A program made the position numbers and the translations under genes. The notes beneath the pieces are model-generated. The model ran no database searches. It was not told the origin of the DNA and saw only the letters and a list, made by a program, of their open reading frames with translations. A stretch of DNA of 64,000 nucleotides, from contig NW_026114257.1 of NCBI RefSeq assembly GCF_018139145.2, positions 62,001 to 126,000 of the forward strand, in the 5' to 3' direction. This document shows, one piece after another, positions 54,644 to 64,000 of the stretch (positions are counted from its first letter, which is position 1; each line of letters opens with the position of its first letter). Source of the DNA: Gymnogyps californianus (taxonomy: Eukaryota; Chordata; Aves; Accipitriformes; Cathartidae).

Positions 54644-57600
54644 CGATCTGAGCGTCCCGGAGTCGGGAAACCCCCTCCGCCGTCCCCAGTCGGTGAGCCG
54701 GGGGATGGCCGGTGGATCTATTTAAGGAGGCTCACAGAAAACGACAAAGGGGACTTGTTAATTACCTTTCCCCTGGGTCCCTTTAAAACTCCAGTCACCT
54801 TTTTAGTAGATACCGGAGCCCAGATGTCGGCTCTCCGGGAGGACGTGGCTAACCGCTACGGGATAGTGGCGGATAAAAAGCGAATTTGGGTTACTGATGT
54901 GTTTGGAAATTCCAGACCTCAATCGACTGCTCGAGTAAAATGCTGGTTGCCTGGGGACGAATCCCCGATAGAGGTTTTGATGATATTGGGGAGGTTGCCG
55001 ACGAACATCTTGGGACTTGATTTGCTCCGAGGGCGTGCTTGGGTGGACTCGAAGGGAAAAGAGTGGGTGTTTGGTTTACCGACAGTCACGGTGCGACTGT
55101 TACAATCCGCGCCGGAATTACCCCCGTCTAAGGTTGTGAATGTTAAACCCTATCCTCTCCCTCTAGGAGCTAGAGAAGGGATTGCTCCTGTGATTTCAGA
55201 CCTGAAAGAAAAGGGAATAATTATCCCTGTACATTCCCCTATAATTCTCCCGTTTGGCCTGTCCGCAAGCCAGACGGCAGATGGCGGCTAACAGTCGATT
55301 ATCGGCACCTAAACGCCAATACAGGCCCCTTAACCGCCGCGGTGCCAAACATAGCAGAACTAATCGCAACCATCCAGGAACAAGCACACCCGATTTTGGC
55401 AACCATTGATGTAAAAGATATGTTCTTTATGGTTCCCCTGCAGGACTCAGACAGAGAGCGTTTTGCTTTCACATGGGAAGGTGTACAATACACATTCACT
55501 CGCCTTCCCAGGGCTATTGTCATTCACCGACTATTGCCCATTATGCTTTAGCACAGGAACTTGCCCAAATTACCCCCAGGGAAGGAGTCAAAATATATCA
55601 GTATATTGATGATGTGCTAATCGGTGGCCCTGATGTTTCCGTGGTAGGACGGACTCAGGAAGACATAATTACCCATTTGGAAAATTTAGGACTCCAGATT
55701 CCAACAGGGAAAATACAACTCCCGTCCCCTGAAGTGAAATTTCTAGGCATCTGGTGGAGGGGAGGAACAGTGTGCATTCCCTCAGAGACCTTAACTACCC
55801 TCCAGCAAGTGAAAGCACCTGGTAACAAAAGGGAGCTTCAACACGCTTTAGGCCTACTGGTATTCTGGAGAAAACATATTCCGGACTTTTCTATTATAGC
55901 TCGACCTTTATATGACCTGACGAGGAAAAGGACCTCTTGGGAGTGGACCCCTGTCCATGAGGAAGCCTTAAAACTATTGATCTTTGAGGCTGGGGTATAC
56001 CAGGCTTTAGGGCCAATACACCCGACTGATCCACTCCATATTGAGCGGGGCTTTGCCATCCACGGCCTATCAATACACATGTGGCAGCGTGGACCTGAAG
56101 GACCAACTCGCCCTGTCGGGTTCTACTCGAGAAGCTTCAAAGATGCTGAAAAACGATATTCAATTTGGGAGAAGGGTCTTTTTGTAGTTAATCTAGCCCT
56201 ACAGGAGGCTGAAAAAATCACAAAGCAACAACCGATTATTTTGAGAGGGCCCTTTAAGGTCCTGAAGCCAGTGCTGGCTGGGACCCCACCCCGGCGGGGT
56301 TGCACAGCGAGAAACAGTCAGGAAATGGTATGCACAATTAGATCACTATTGTCATGCACGAAGGGTAGAAGAAGGGGCACTTAAGGTACTCCAAATACAG
56401 GAGCCACCTGATAGCCAATCCAACCAGGATACCCTCCTTCCCTTATAAAACCAGCTCCTCCATTTGAACCTCATTTGAAAAATGTGTGGTTTACTGATGC
56501 GTCCTCAAAAAGGGAGGGAAAGGTGTGGAAATATCGGGCAGTAGCCTTACATGTTGATTCGGGGGAGCAGATTGTAACGGAAGGGGAGGGAAGTGCTCAG
56601 GTGGGGGAGTTGGTGGCAGTGTGGAGTGTGATTAAAAGAGAAGCTGAGAACAAAGAATCGACTTTTATTTACACAGATTCATATGCTGTATTCAAAGGAT
56701 GTACCGAGTGGCTCCCCTTCTGGGAACAGAATCAATGGGAAGTTAATCGCATACCCGTGTGGCAGAGGGAAAGGTGGGAGGAAATATTAGAGGTTGCTAA
56801 GCAGGGGACTTTCTTGGTGGGATGGGTAGCCGCACACCAGAGGGGGATCACCCAGCCCATATTTGGAACAATCAGGTAGATTCGCTGACACGTTTAGCTC
56901 CAATGGCAGTGGAAGCCGAAGAAAAAGAGTGGGAGCGCCTGCTGGAGTGGTTACACGTGAGACGCGGTCATTCAGGAGTTAAAGATCTTTTCAGGGAGGC
57001 TGGTAGCAGAGGCTGGCCAGTAACTCGGGAACTGTGTAACACGATCACTTCTGCTTGCAGTCAGTGCCGCACCCGATTAGAGCGGCATCCCTTGCAAGGA
57101 CCCCCTCTCCACTTACGGGACGGAAAGGGTCTCTGGGAAACTTGGCAAGTAGATTACATAGGTCCTTTCAAAAAATCAGAGGGAAAACAGTATATTTTGG
57201 TTGGGGTAGAAGTCGTCTCCGGCCTTGTTCAAGCCGAAGCAGTGGCACGAGCTACCGGGGAAAATACGGTAAAAGTGTTAAAGCGATGGTTCAGTTACCT
57301 ACCCAAACCTAAATCTATCCAATCTGACAATGGCAGCCACTTCACTGCCGGGGTGGTTCAAGAATGGGCAAAGGATGAAGGAGTTCAATGGACATTTCAT
57401 ACCCCTTACTATCCCCAGCCTAACGGGATAGTAGAAAGAACGAATGGGTTATTAAAACATGCTCTCAAGGTGCACAGTGCTGGGTGGCCTGCACGGCTCC
57501 CGGACGCTGTGGCAAAAGTTAATAACAGGTGGGGAAAGAACGGATGTCCCAAACTCACTGCTTTCTGTCCGAAACCCCCCTCTTCACTGCCGGGAAAAAG

Positions 57601-57784
57601 GGAAGATGAAGACCCAGAAAAACCCCTCCATTATCCGGGACAGCCAGTTTTGGCTGATCTGCCAACTATAGGGGAAGTACCCCTCACTCTAAAAACCCCA
57701 CTGAATCTTTACACATGGGTGGCTACTGACGCCCACGGGAAAGACCATCGCATTCACACCCGATGGATAATCCCGTCTTTCTAA
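54644..57784 (+). pseudogene. pol: ERV D Pol: protease, RT, RNase H, integrase, frameshifted
   Basis: Protease: 'FLVDTGAQMSALRED' and 'ILGLDLL' (frame 54755-55291). RT begins 'KPYPLPLGAREGIAPVI', shifts near 55240, carries 'TIDVKDMFFMVPL', shifts near 55508 inside the 'RLPQG' motif, then 'QYIDDVLIGG' with the catalytic Asp pair. After 'HIPDFSIIARPLYDLT' come the connection and, with shifts near 56295 and 56440, RNase H ('VWFTDASSK', 'FIYTDSYAVFKG', 'AAHQ'). Integrase follows after a shift near 56850: HHCC region ('HVRRGHSG', 'CSQC'), 'WQVDYIGPF', 'QSDNGSHFTAG' and 'NGIVERTNGLLK' hold D, D and E. It stops at 57782. Domain content and order are complete; the reading frame is not. Confidence 0.9.
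56822..57784 (+). CDS. ERV D integrase frame, uninterrupted
   Basis: The longest intact part of D pol: from the end of RNase H through the integrase zinc-binding domain, catalytic core and C-terminal domain ('PGQPVLADLPTIGEVPLTLK', 'HTRWIIPSF'). All three catalytic acidic residues are in place. As a mature enzyme it would need a Pol precursor, which the upstream shifts prevent in this reading. Confidence 0.8.
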   Translation: MGSRTPEGDHPAHIWNNQVDSLTRLAPMAVEAEEKEWERLLEWLHVRRGHSGVKDLFREAGSRGWPVTRELCNTITSACSQCRTRLERHPLQGPPLHLRDGKGLWETWQVDYIGPFKKSEGKQYILVGVEVVSGLVQAEAVARATGENTVKVLKRWFSYLPKPKSIQSDNGSHFTAGVVQEWAKDEGVQWTFHTPYYPQPNGIVERTNGLLKHALKVHSAGWPARLPDAVAKVNNRWGKNGCPKLTAFCPKPPSSLPGKREDEDPEKPLHYPGQPVLADLPTIGEVPLTLKTPLNLYTWVATDAHGKDHRIHTRWIIPSF

Positions 57785-57908
57785 TATATGTATTACAGGT
57801 TGACAGAAGCCCATCGTGGGACTTAGGGTTTCAGTTGTTCAGCGGGTCATTCTTTGCATTGTTTGCCTGATCCTGTTAGGCCCGTTGCTGTTCTTTATTA
57901 GGGAATAG

Positions 57909-59812
57909 ATGGTGTGGGGAAAGTTTATATTCTTACTTTGTGAATGTATAATCTTGTCTCAATCAACGGGGAATCTGAATAACCAACCCAACCTGGCATG
58001 GGAATTGATTACTGGTTTCGTCCGAATCTGGAATCGGACAGACCAAGGGTTTTGCGTGGACCTCCCTACGTCCGCGTCAGAGGGTCTCAAATTTGCCGTT
58101 ATTTGGTTAAATCTCTCACGAGTGTTAAATTCAAAATTAGAAATGTTAAACCAAAAGTGTATTCAGAATACTCTCTGGAAGGAACAATGTTTGTGGGGAA
58201 TTGACTACGCACCTTCTCTGGGTGGGAAGCTGACTACATACCCTCTCCGGTAGCCTATAAGTTTCCAGTTAACACGACCTGGAGGGATATGTGGAAGGCT
58301 ACATGCTGGAAGCAACAGCTCTGCATAGGAACTATGAGTGCTACCCTTGCAGCCCGAGAGGGTTGGACAGCATGTCCCCAGGAAGTGCAACTCCCTTGCA
58401 TGTCTGTACTGAATTCGAAGTGGTGTCCCCGGGAGGAGGAGATCCCTTGTAATCTGGTACGTTGGTGGGACCCTCCCCCTCACGGTGAACCCCTACAACA
58501 TGAATATAATGTTCCGCTATCCCCAGGTTGGTGTATTCAAATTCCTCGCAGATGGGGTAGCTATGCCCACCAGAATCGTTCTCGCTATGAATACGCTTGG
58601 TCCCTTAAGCATGCTTTACTTGATCCAGACAATATAATTGATGCGCAGGAAATAGATCCCCTACCCTATAAGAACACCCCCTTAATGACCTGTTCACGGA
58701 CCATTGGTTGTGAATCGTTAACATGGGACCCTATAGAAACATGGTATGTCTCAGAATTGCGAACTTTCATTCGGGATATGTGTACTTGCTGGGGTTTTCC
58801 GGTACCAGGATTTAAACGTAGAGACCCCAGGTGTAAAGGGCCCATTACCAGTCGAAAAACTGCATTAAAATGTGGAGTCACACTTACCCACGAAACCAAG
58901 TGGAACCTTGTGTGGAAAGGAGGAATCGGAGTAACTAAATCCTATGACCCATTAACGTGCTCCACTATGAGATATCCATCCCCTCAGGGCACCTTTTGGG
59001 CATGTTCGAATGGGAAAATGTACTCACACCTGCATGTACACGAAATGGCAGGTTTACGCTGTACCATCGGCGTTCCAACAATGTGCCCTTCTAAAGTGTT
59101 CAATTTCTCAGTGCCCCATCATAACAGAAGGCGCCGGGAAAGTGATGGACCCAAGACGCGACCTGAGTGGGCAGTGCATGGAGTTCAGGTGCCTGATTAT
59201 TACACCTGGGGCATGACAACATCTCTGATGTTGGAGAATATATTTACCCCATATGTGACCCTTAAAAGGCACCAATTCGTTTTAGAAAATCTGACCTGGC
59301 AAGTACACGTCCTAAGCAATTGGACCCGTTATGCTTTCGGGGAAACAAATTTACAGGTTCAACAAGTGTCTAAAATGGCTTTGCAAAACAGATTAGCTTT
59401 AGATATGTTATTGTTAAAGGAGCAAGGTGTATGTGGAATGTTAAATCTCACCGATGGAGAATGCTGTCTCACCATACACAATGCAACTACCACCATAGAA
59501 GAAGCGCGAGAGAAGATGAGAGAGGTAACAGAGAAAACCGGAGAACTTTTTCAAGCGATGCAGCCCAAGGATCGGTTTAACGGCTGGGATCCGAAAACTT
59601 GGCTCACCTCTCTTGCAGGCTCACTGGGACTTACAGGTTGGGGAAAATGGCTTGTAAACATTGGTCTCATGATACTGTGTGGATTTTTATTTTTGATAAT
59701 GGGCCTTGCAATAGGCAGATGTATGATCTCTCGCTTGCTATCCCCCATTACATCTATTCGTCAAGTACGGATCACAACGGTCGAAGAAGACCTTAGGGAA
59801 AGTAACTTTTGA
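57909..59812 (+). pseudogene. env: ERV D Env: SU and TM, one frameshift
   Basis: Frame 57909-58253 starts with a hydrophobic signal peptide ('KFIFLLCECIILS') and the SU N-terminus. Near 58220 the frame changes by one base and 58289-59812 continues without a stop through the rest. Cys-rich SU, a polybasic SU/TM cleavage site ('RRRRE', about 59130), heptad region, the '[11 protein letters not shown]' segment typical of class I TM proteins, a C-x9-CC motif, a membrane anchor ('[18 protein letters not shown]', about 59662-59715) and a ~25-residue tail. Env starts 124 bases after pol ends, without the overlap usual in gammaretroviruses. Apart from the single shift it is complete. Confidence 0.88.
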
Positions 59813-59951
59813 ATATTGTTATAATGTTAGGGCTGTGGGTTCCTGTTTTGCCTATTCTTGTTACTCTTACCTTGTGTTTCCTCCTTCTGCTGTCTGTGAA
59901 GTCGCCACCCTGGACAAGGATTGTATGGACAATGTTTGAGCCACGGGGTGG

Positions 59952-60645
59952 TGTGAGGGACTGAAAGAGTTAATGTCTGTCAATGTCTCAAACATTGTAG
60001 AGGTCTGCATAAGGAAGAGGGCCATTGGCGGGAAGTTGGCTGGCATGGACACAGGGGGTGTGCCGGAGGGTATGCAGTCCTGTGTTCTGGCAGAACCAGC
60101 CTGGTAACCCACCACATATGGCCAGAGGCCACACAAAGCTTATCTGAGGAGGGGGCTTGTAGCTCCTTGGAAAGTCCCTAAGACCACCACCCCAATGGGC
60201 CGCACATGCTCAGTAGGTGAAGAACCCTCTGGAACACTACCATGTATGTTGAGAACTGTCTAGAATGAACCCATATAAGTCTTCAAGAGGCGTGACTGTG
60301 GACGGAGATTTAGACTATAAAAGACACAACTGCAAAGAGCCGGGCGCGCGCCCATCACCGGAGGATTGCCACGCTCGTCGCCGACATCGCGGGATCCAAG
60401 GGTGGTGACTTATCTGTTTTCTTTCCCCCCCCTCTTTCTTTTCTTTTTTTCCTTATTCCTCTCTTTTCTCTCTTCTTGTGAACGTTTTGCTGCAACCCAC
60501 GCTGCCCACTGTTATGCCTTCCGCAGTTTGGATTGTTCGAATAAAGCGTTCAAAGTGATCGTTTGGTGTCGTTTCACCTTAATTTAGCCCGGGGGAATCC
60601 CAGAACCTCTACGGCCCTCTGGTCTGTCCGGTCCGGGTCGTAACA
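59952..60645 (+). repeat. ERV D 3' LTR
   Basis: Same length as the 5' LTR, with every landmark displaced by exactly 7662 bases (for example the identical 73-codon shadow frame at 52704 and 60366). A weak polypurine tract ('ccacggggtgg') precedes it. Confidence 0.95.
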
Positions 60646-60662
60646 TCCTGCTCCACTTCCAG

Positions 60663-61720
60663 TCACTTGATGTCTTGGACTTGGGAGACTTCTATCCAAC
60701 TGCTAAATTTCTGGGGCCAGCCACGGCACTTCACCAGCAGCTGTTTGCTGCTTCTATTCCCTTCTGCAGAAATGATCTTCTCAATTTTGTAGATTCTGTC
60801 CTTGTCAGCATTCACTTTTTGAAGTTCTTCAGGGTAAAATGTCCCCTTGATTGCTTTGCAACCATAGTATATTAAGCGGTGCACAGGTATCTGTCCCCTT
60901 CTCACAATTTCAGCTACTATGAAAATTCCATCTGTGAACCTCTGCTCATAACCTTTCTCAGATCTCGCTTTTGTTCTGGACACCCTGATGTGGTCTCCTT
61001 TTTTGAGCAGAGGTGCAGATTCTTTCATTTTAAGCACACCTGCATATACAGTTTTCCAAACCCTTGCAGAGTTTGAAGGGTTCACATCCACATGCCTGGC
61101 TCTGATAGTTCTGTGGAAGGTATGGTTATAGCTTTTTATAAACTCTGATAACACATCAGTGTAGCGAAAAGTGGTGTGTGCTGTAAAATATCTCCACATC
61201 TTGGGTTTGAGTGTTCTGTTAAAACACTCTATGATGGAGGCTTTTACTTCGTTATTAGTAACAAAATGGTGAACATTACACTGCTTTAAAAGCTTGTTTA
61301 AAGGCTGGTTTAAAAATTCTTTTCCCTGGTCAGTCTATAATTTCTGAGGCTTGCACCCCCTGCTAAAAATTATTTTTAAAGCCCTGGCTATTTCAGAACC
61401 TGTTTTGTCTTTTAGACCAATGGCCCAGGCAGGCTTGGACAATATGTCTGTCACCATTAAGATGTACTTAACGCCATCATTGTTTCTGGAAAACTGTTGT
61501 ATATCCACCAAGTCTGCCTGCCATTGTACATCCACCTGTGCCACAATCACCCTGTTTCTTTTAAAATGCTTTCTTGCAGCCTTGTGTAAGCTGTAAGCAT
61601 CCTTGCTTGCAAGCCAGGTTGCCACTTGGCTTCTGTTCAGATTGGCAATTCACCTTTTAGCAGCTTCAAAAAGGGATTTGTACCTGTAGCGGTCACGGTC
61701 ATGACCTATGAGGGTTACCC
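60663..61720 (-). pseudogene. Polinton integrase with chromodomain, near-intact
   Basis: On the minus strand from about 61720 to the stop at 60663, one frame with only two stops (near 61650 and at 61335-61337). 'VATWLASKDAYSLHK', 'IVAQVDVQWQADLVDIQQFS' (first catalytic D), 'TDQGKEF' (second D), 'ASIIECFNRTLKPKMW' (catalytic E; the usual Arg is Cys), 'KGDHIRVSRTKARSEKGY' and a C-terminal chromodomain 'LLVKCRGWPQKFSSWIE' in which the usual Trp is Cys. It is cut at its N-terminus by the LTR at 61731. Polinton integrases insert the element and share ancestry with retroviral integrases. It ends shortly before the penton gene, with ERV D lying between. Confidence 0.82.
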
Positions 61721-61730
61721 GACCCGCAGG

Positions 61731-62443
61731 TGTGTAAAGATTGTGACCATGGGGTTCTCTGGATTCTGCAAGGAACACACAAGGATACAGAGGTCTGGGT
61801 TTCTGAGACTTTCTTTATTACAAATTGCTACAAAACTACTATTAGTAAAAACATATATATACACGCATATATACTGCAAGTCACTACAAAATTACCACTA
61901 GGAAAGCAAGTGTGTGTGTGTATGTATATATATTACAAGAGTGAAGCAAGTATATACTTATGGACCTTTACCTGTGCGTGCCTATACATATTTTATGTGA
62001 GGTGTTACCAGTGCGACACTCACCAAACCGCTCCCAGAAGTGGGGCTAATGGACGACGGAAAAAGTCTCACTTCAAAGATGATCCGCGTCACAGAGTCTG
62101 GAGTCAGCCAGGCGTCCCCAGCGAGGGTCTGGTCTGTCTGAGAGATCTCATGCAGAGAGGCTCTTGCAGAGAAGCTCATTTTGGGTAGGTAGGTAGCGAG
62201 TTACTTTTTATACCTTTTTAGTGTAGATACGTAAGTGGGTGTAGGACATCAGTTCCCAGAATAGTTGTTGCTGACTCCTGTTTTCCTGGAAGGTCACAGT
62301 TTCTTTGTCCTGCCACCCATCAAGGTTTCTTTGTCCTGCCAAATACTCCCCATCAAGGAAGTTTCCTCTGAGCTTATCAGGGATGTCTCAGGGCTCTGGT
62401 TAAGGAGATATCCTTCTTTGTCAGTATGTTTACTGGGAACACA
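61731..62443 (-). mobile_element. LTR, fourth family, inverted
   Basis: TGTGTAAAGATTGTGACC to 'tactgggaacaca', 713 bp. On the minus strand it has TATAAAAAG near 62200 and AATAAA near 61812, in the right order for U3-R-U5. The right flank is GCAGT (62444-62448), equal to the bases before the 46850 LTR; the left flank is GCAGG. (GT)n and (TA)n tracts lie within (61850-61935). Directly left of it is Polinton integrase, not a primer-binding site. Confidence 0.75.
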
Positions 62444-62800
62444 GCAGTACTCCAGGTGGATTCTAACAAGAGTGGAGTAGAGGGGCAGAATCACCTCCCT
62501 CGACCTGCTGGCCACGCTTCTTTTGATGCAGCCCAGGATACAATTGGCTCTCTGGGCTGCAAGCACACGTTGCCAGCTCATGTCCAATTTTTCATCCACC
62601 AGTATCCCCAAGTTGTCCTCCTCGGGGCTGCTCTCAATCCCTTCATCCCCAGCCTATATTGATACTGGGGGTTTCCCTGACCCAGGTGCAGGACCTTGCA
62701 CTTGGCCTTGTTGAACCTCATGAGGTTCACATGGGCCTACTTCTTGAGCTTGTCCAGGTCCCTCTGAATGGCATCCCCTGTGCCTGTGATGTTGTTCCTG
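62444..62800 (-). mobile_element. CR1 LINE, right part of the split copy
   Basis: 'gcagtactccaggtgg' to 'ggtccctctgaatggcatcc' continues the CR1 cut at 46849. The minus-strand frame 62294-62611 holds CR1 ORF2 sequence ('[20 protein letters not shown]'). Confidence 0.9.
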
Positions 62801-64000
62801 ATGGTACTGCATTTTACAATGCCTGTGGTTAACTTATTGTTGTCTTACTTTATTAATAAATTAAAAAGTCATGCCCGGTTCTGAAAACTTCTTTTGCTCC
62901 AAGTTCTTCAACCTTGTAGCAGGAGAATTGGTCTCGTAAAATTAAAATGAAACAAACCTCATCTGGTAACCTGAGCCAATGATTGGCAAGAGAAATAACC
63001 ATGATGATGGAGAGGGCTACGTGCCAAGAGGAACTCTGTTAAGGTGATAAAACATGTTCTGGTGGTAAAAGGCTTTGCTTCATATGAATAGGGTTATTGG
63101 TACTGAGGAAGCAGGTCTGCAGGTAACAGTAACAACCATTTTCCTACCATTGCTTCAGCTTTTGTCTAGTGACTTATTCCATAGCAATCACTTAGAGTAC
63201 TTTGCCTGATGATTAACATAGTATGATTTCTGGCATAAAATGAATTTAATATATTGAGGAATGGCATTGTAGTTGCCCAGTTAGATTTGGCTTGTATGCT
63301 AGAGGGAGCCTTTTGTGACAAGCAGTTGTCAGGGTAATATCTGATTAATTTGGCTCCTAATGTCATGCCAGAACAACTAAAAATTATAATATTTCATTTG
63401 AGCTACAGTTTGATGAAAAAGGGGTTTTTGTTCTGATGTGTGTCCCTGTTCTAGCTGTTAATCAGAAGCTACTTTGAGGACTTCATTATTAAAACTCATT
63501 ATTAGATCTAACTCTGCTGCAATAAAAGTGGGAGGATACCTCCTTTCTGCAGGTGTTATCTGTGTAGAGTAATAAATTGAACACTTTAATTCTGATTTAG
63601 GAGGCCCTGCACCATTTCCTTGTCTTGGGACCTTTTAGTTGCCCATTTCTGCACATTACCTGCTTTTCCTTTTTGGAATGTATTTTAGTTGTGGGGGAAG
63701 GATCCTGTTCAGCAGCTCTTTTGGGAAATAGACCTTTGCACTTAGGATATTATTATTGCTTTATAATTCCCATGTTGCTGGTTGTGGCAGTGAATGCTTG
63801 TCAGTTTATATGGAGGAGGAAGTACATTTGTAGTAGTTGGTAACGTTTTCCTTTAGATGGATTTGTTTTTAATCTTTGTTTTGTGACACAGAATGATCTA
63901 CTAGACTATCTCTTTGCCTTGATGGTTCAGTGAGCTCAGATCAGGTCACTGCTGCACTTGCACCGCTTCTTGTGAGATTCGTCCTCCATTGGTTCAGGTG
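62801..64000. other. Unannotated sequence
   Basis: AT-rich; no gene, LTR or CR1 recognised. The 72-codon frame at 63625-63843 has a hydrophobic stretch but no known family. Confidence 0.5.

Larger units (their letters stand above)
52290..60645 (+). mobile_element. ERV 'D': recent gammaretrovirus-like provirus
   Basis: 8356 bp with two 694-bp LTRs and a perfect 5-bp TSD, TCCTG at 52285-52289 and 60646-60650. The order is LTR, tRNA-Ser primer site, gag, pro-RT-RNase H-integrase, env, LTR. The two LTRs have the same length and I saw no difference between them, so integration is very recent. Coding frames are all present in order but shifted at about ten places. It sits in the Polinton between integrase and penton genes. 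Base composition and sequence are unlike ERV A/C; Pol and the SU-TM type of Env fit class I. Confidence 0.95.
49390..61730 (-). mobile_element. Polinton/Maverick remnant, interrupted by ERV D
   Basis: A set of genes diagnostic for Polintons on the minus strand: integrase with chromodomain, penton-like protein, PX-like protein, double-jelly-roll major capsid and adenain-like protease. PolB and the packaging ATPase were not recognised, nor terminal inverted repeats. Without the ERV D insertion (52290-60645) and the LTR at 51433-51766 about 3.7 kb remain. The left end merges into a retroviral remnant near 49385 and the right end is cut by an LTR at 61731. Polintons are self-synthesising DNA transposons related to adenovirus-like viruses. 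Confidence 0.82.

Noticed and set aside
52290..60645. ERV D as a fully functional provirus
   Set aside because: As written, gag, pol and env all contain frame disruptions. Only correct raw reads could change that reading.

Overview
The window looks like a bird chromosome segment, judged from its repeats. It holds chicken-repeat-1 (CR1) LINEs with their usual 3' ends on both strands and many long terminal repeats (LTRs) of an avian-type endogenous retrovirus (ERV) family. It also holds four exons of an ERAP-type M1 aminopeptidase on the + strand and one ERAP1-like last exon on the - strand. I see no prokaryotic genes, tRNA, rRNA or CRISPR. Most of the DNA is intronic or intergenic sequence heavily invaded by transposable elements.

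Layout. 1-6.1 kb: plain DNA with two solo LTRs, each with a perfect 5-bp target-site duplication (TSD). 6.1-10.2 kb: ERV 'A' (+), which keeps its 5' LTR, tRNA-Lys primer site, gag, protease and reverse transcriptase (RT); the rest of pol and half of the 3' LTR are deleted. 10.5-25 kb: CR1 copies, a 1.1-kb LTR of a second family, and the ERAP1-like last exon (- strand, 16.9-17.0 kb). 25.9-38.2 kb: four ERAP2-like exons (+), with ERV 'C' (-) in the large intron. C has lost protease and RT, which joins gag in frame to RNase H-integrase, and a solo LTR sits inside its 5' LTR. 38.2-46.3 kb: little recognisable. 46.85-62.44 kb: a 15.6-kb composite that splits one CR1 and is bordered by the same 5 bases (GCAGT). 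62.8-64 kb: nothing recognised.

The composite is the most interesting part. Its core is a Polinton/Maverick remnant on the - strand. Gene order is integrase, penton-like minor capsid, PX-like basic protein, double-jelly-roll major capsid and adenain-like protease. ERV 'D' (52,290-60,645) has inserted between integrase and penton with TSD TCCTG. D has two 694-bp LTRs that read as identical, a tRNA-Ser primer site, gag, pol and env, so it is a very recent insertion. Its reading frames are nevertheless cut by about ten small indels, several at short homopolymers, so sequence error has to be weighed against real decay. A foldback LTR fragment sits inside the penton gene.

Host context. An ERAP1-like end on the - strand followed by ERAP2-like exons on the + strand matches the head-to-head ERAP1/ERAP2 order of mammals. 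Most exons are missing and several that remain are broken, so the locus looks decayed. In birds this block (near CHD1, LNPEP and CAST) is expected on the Z, so a decayed, ERV-packed copy would fit a W-chromosome gametolog. That is an inference and cannot be settled from this sequence.
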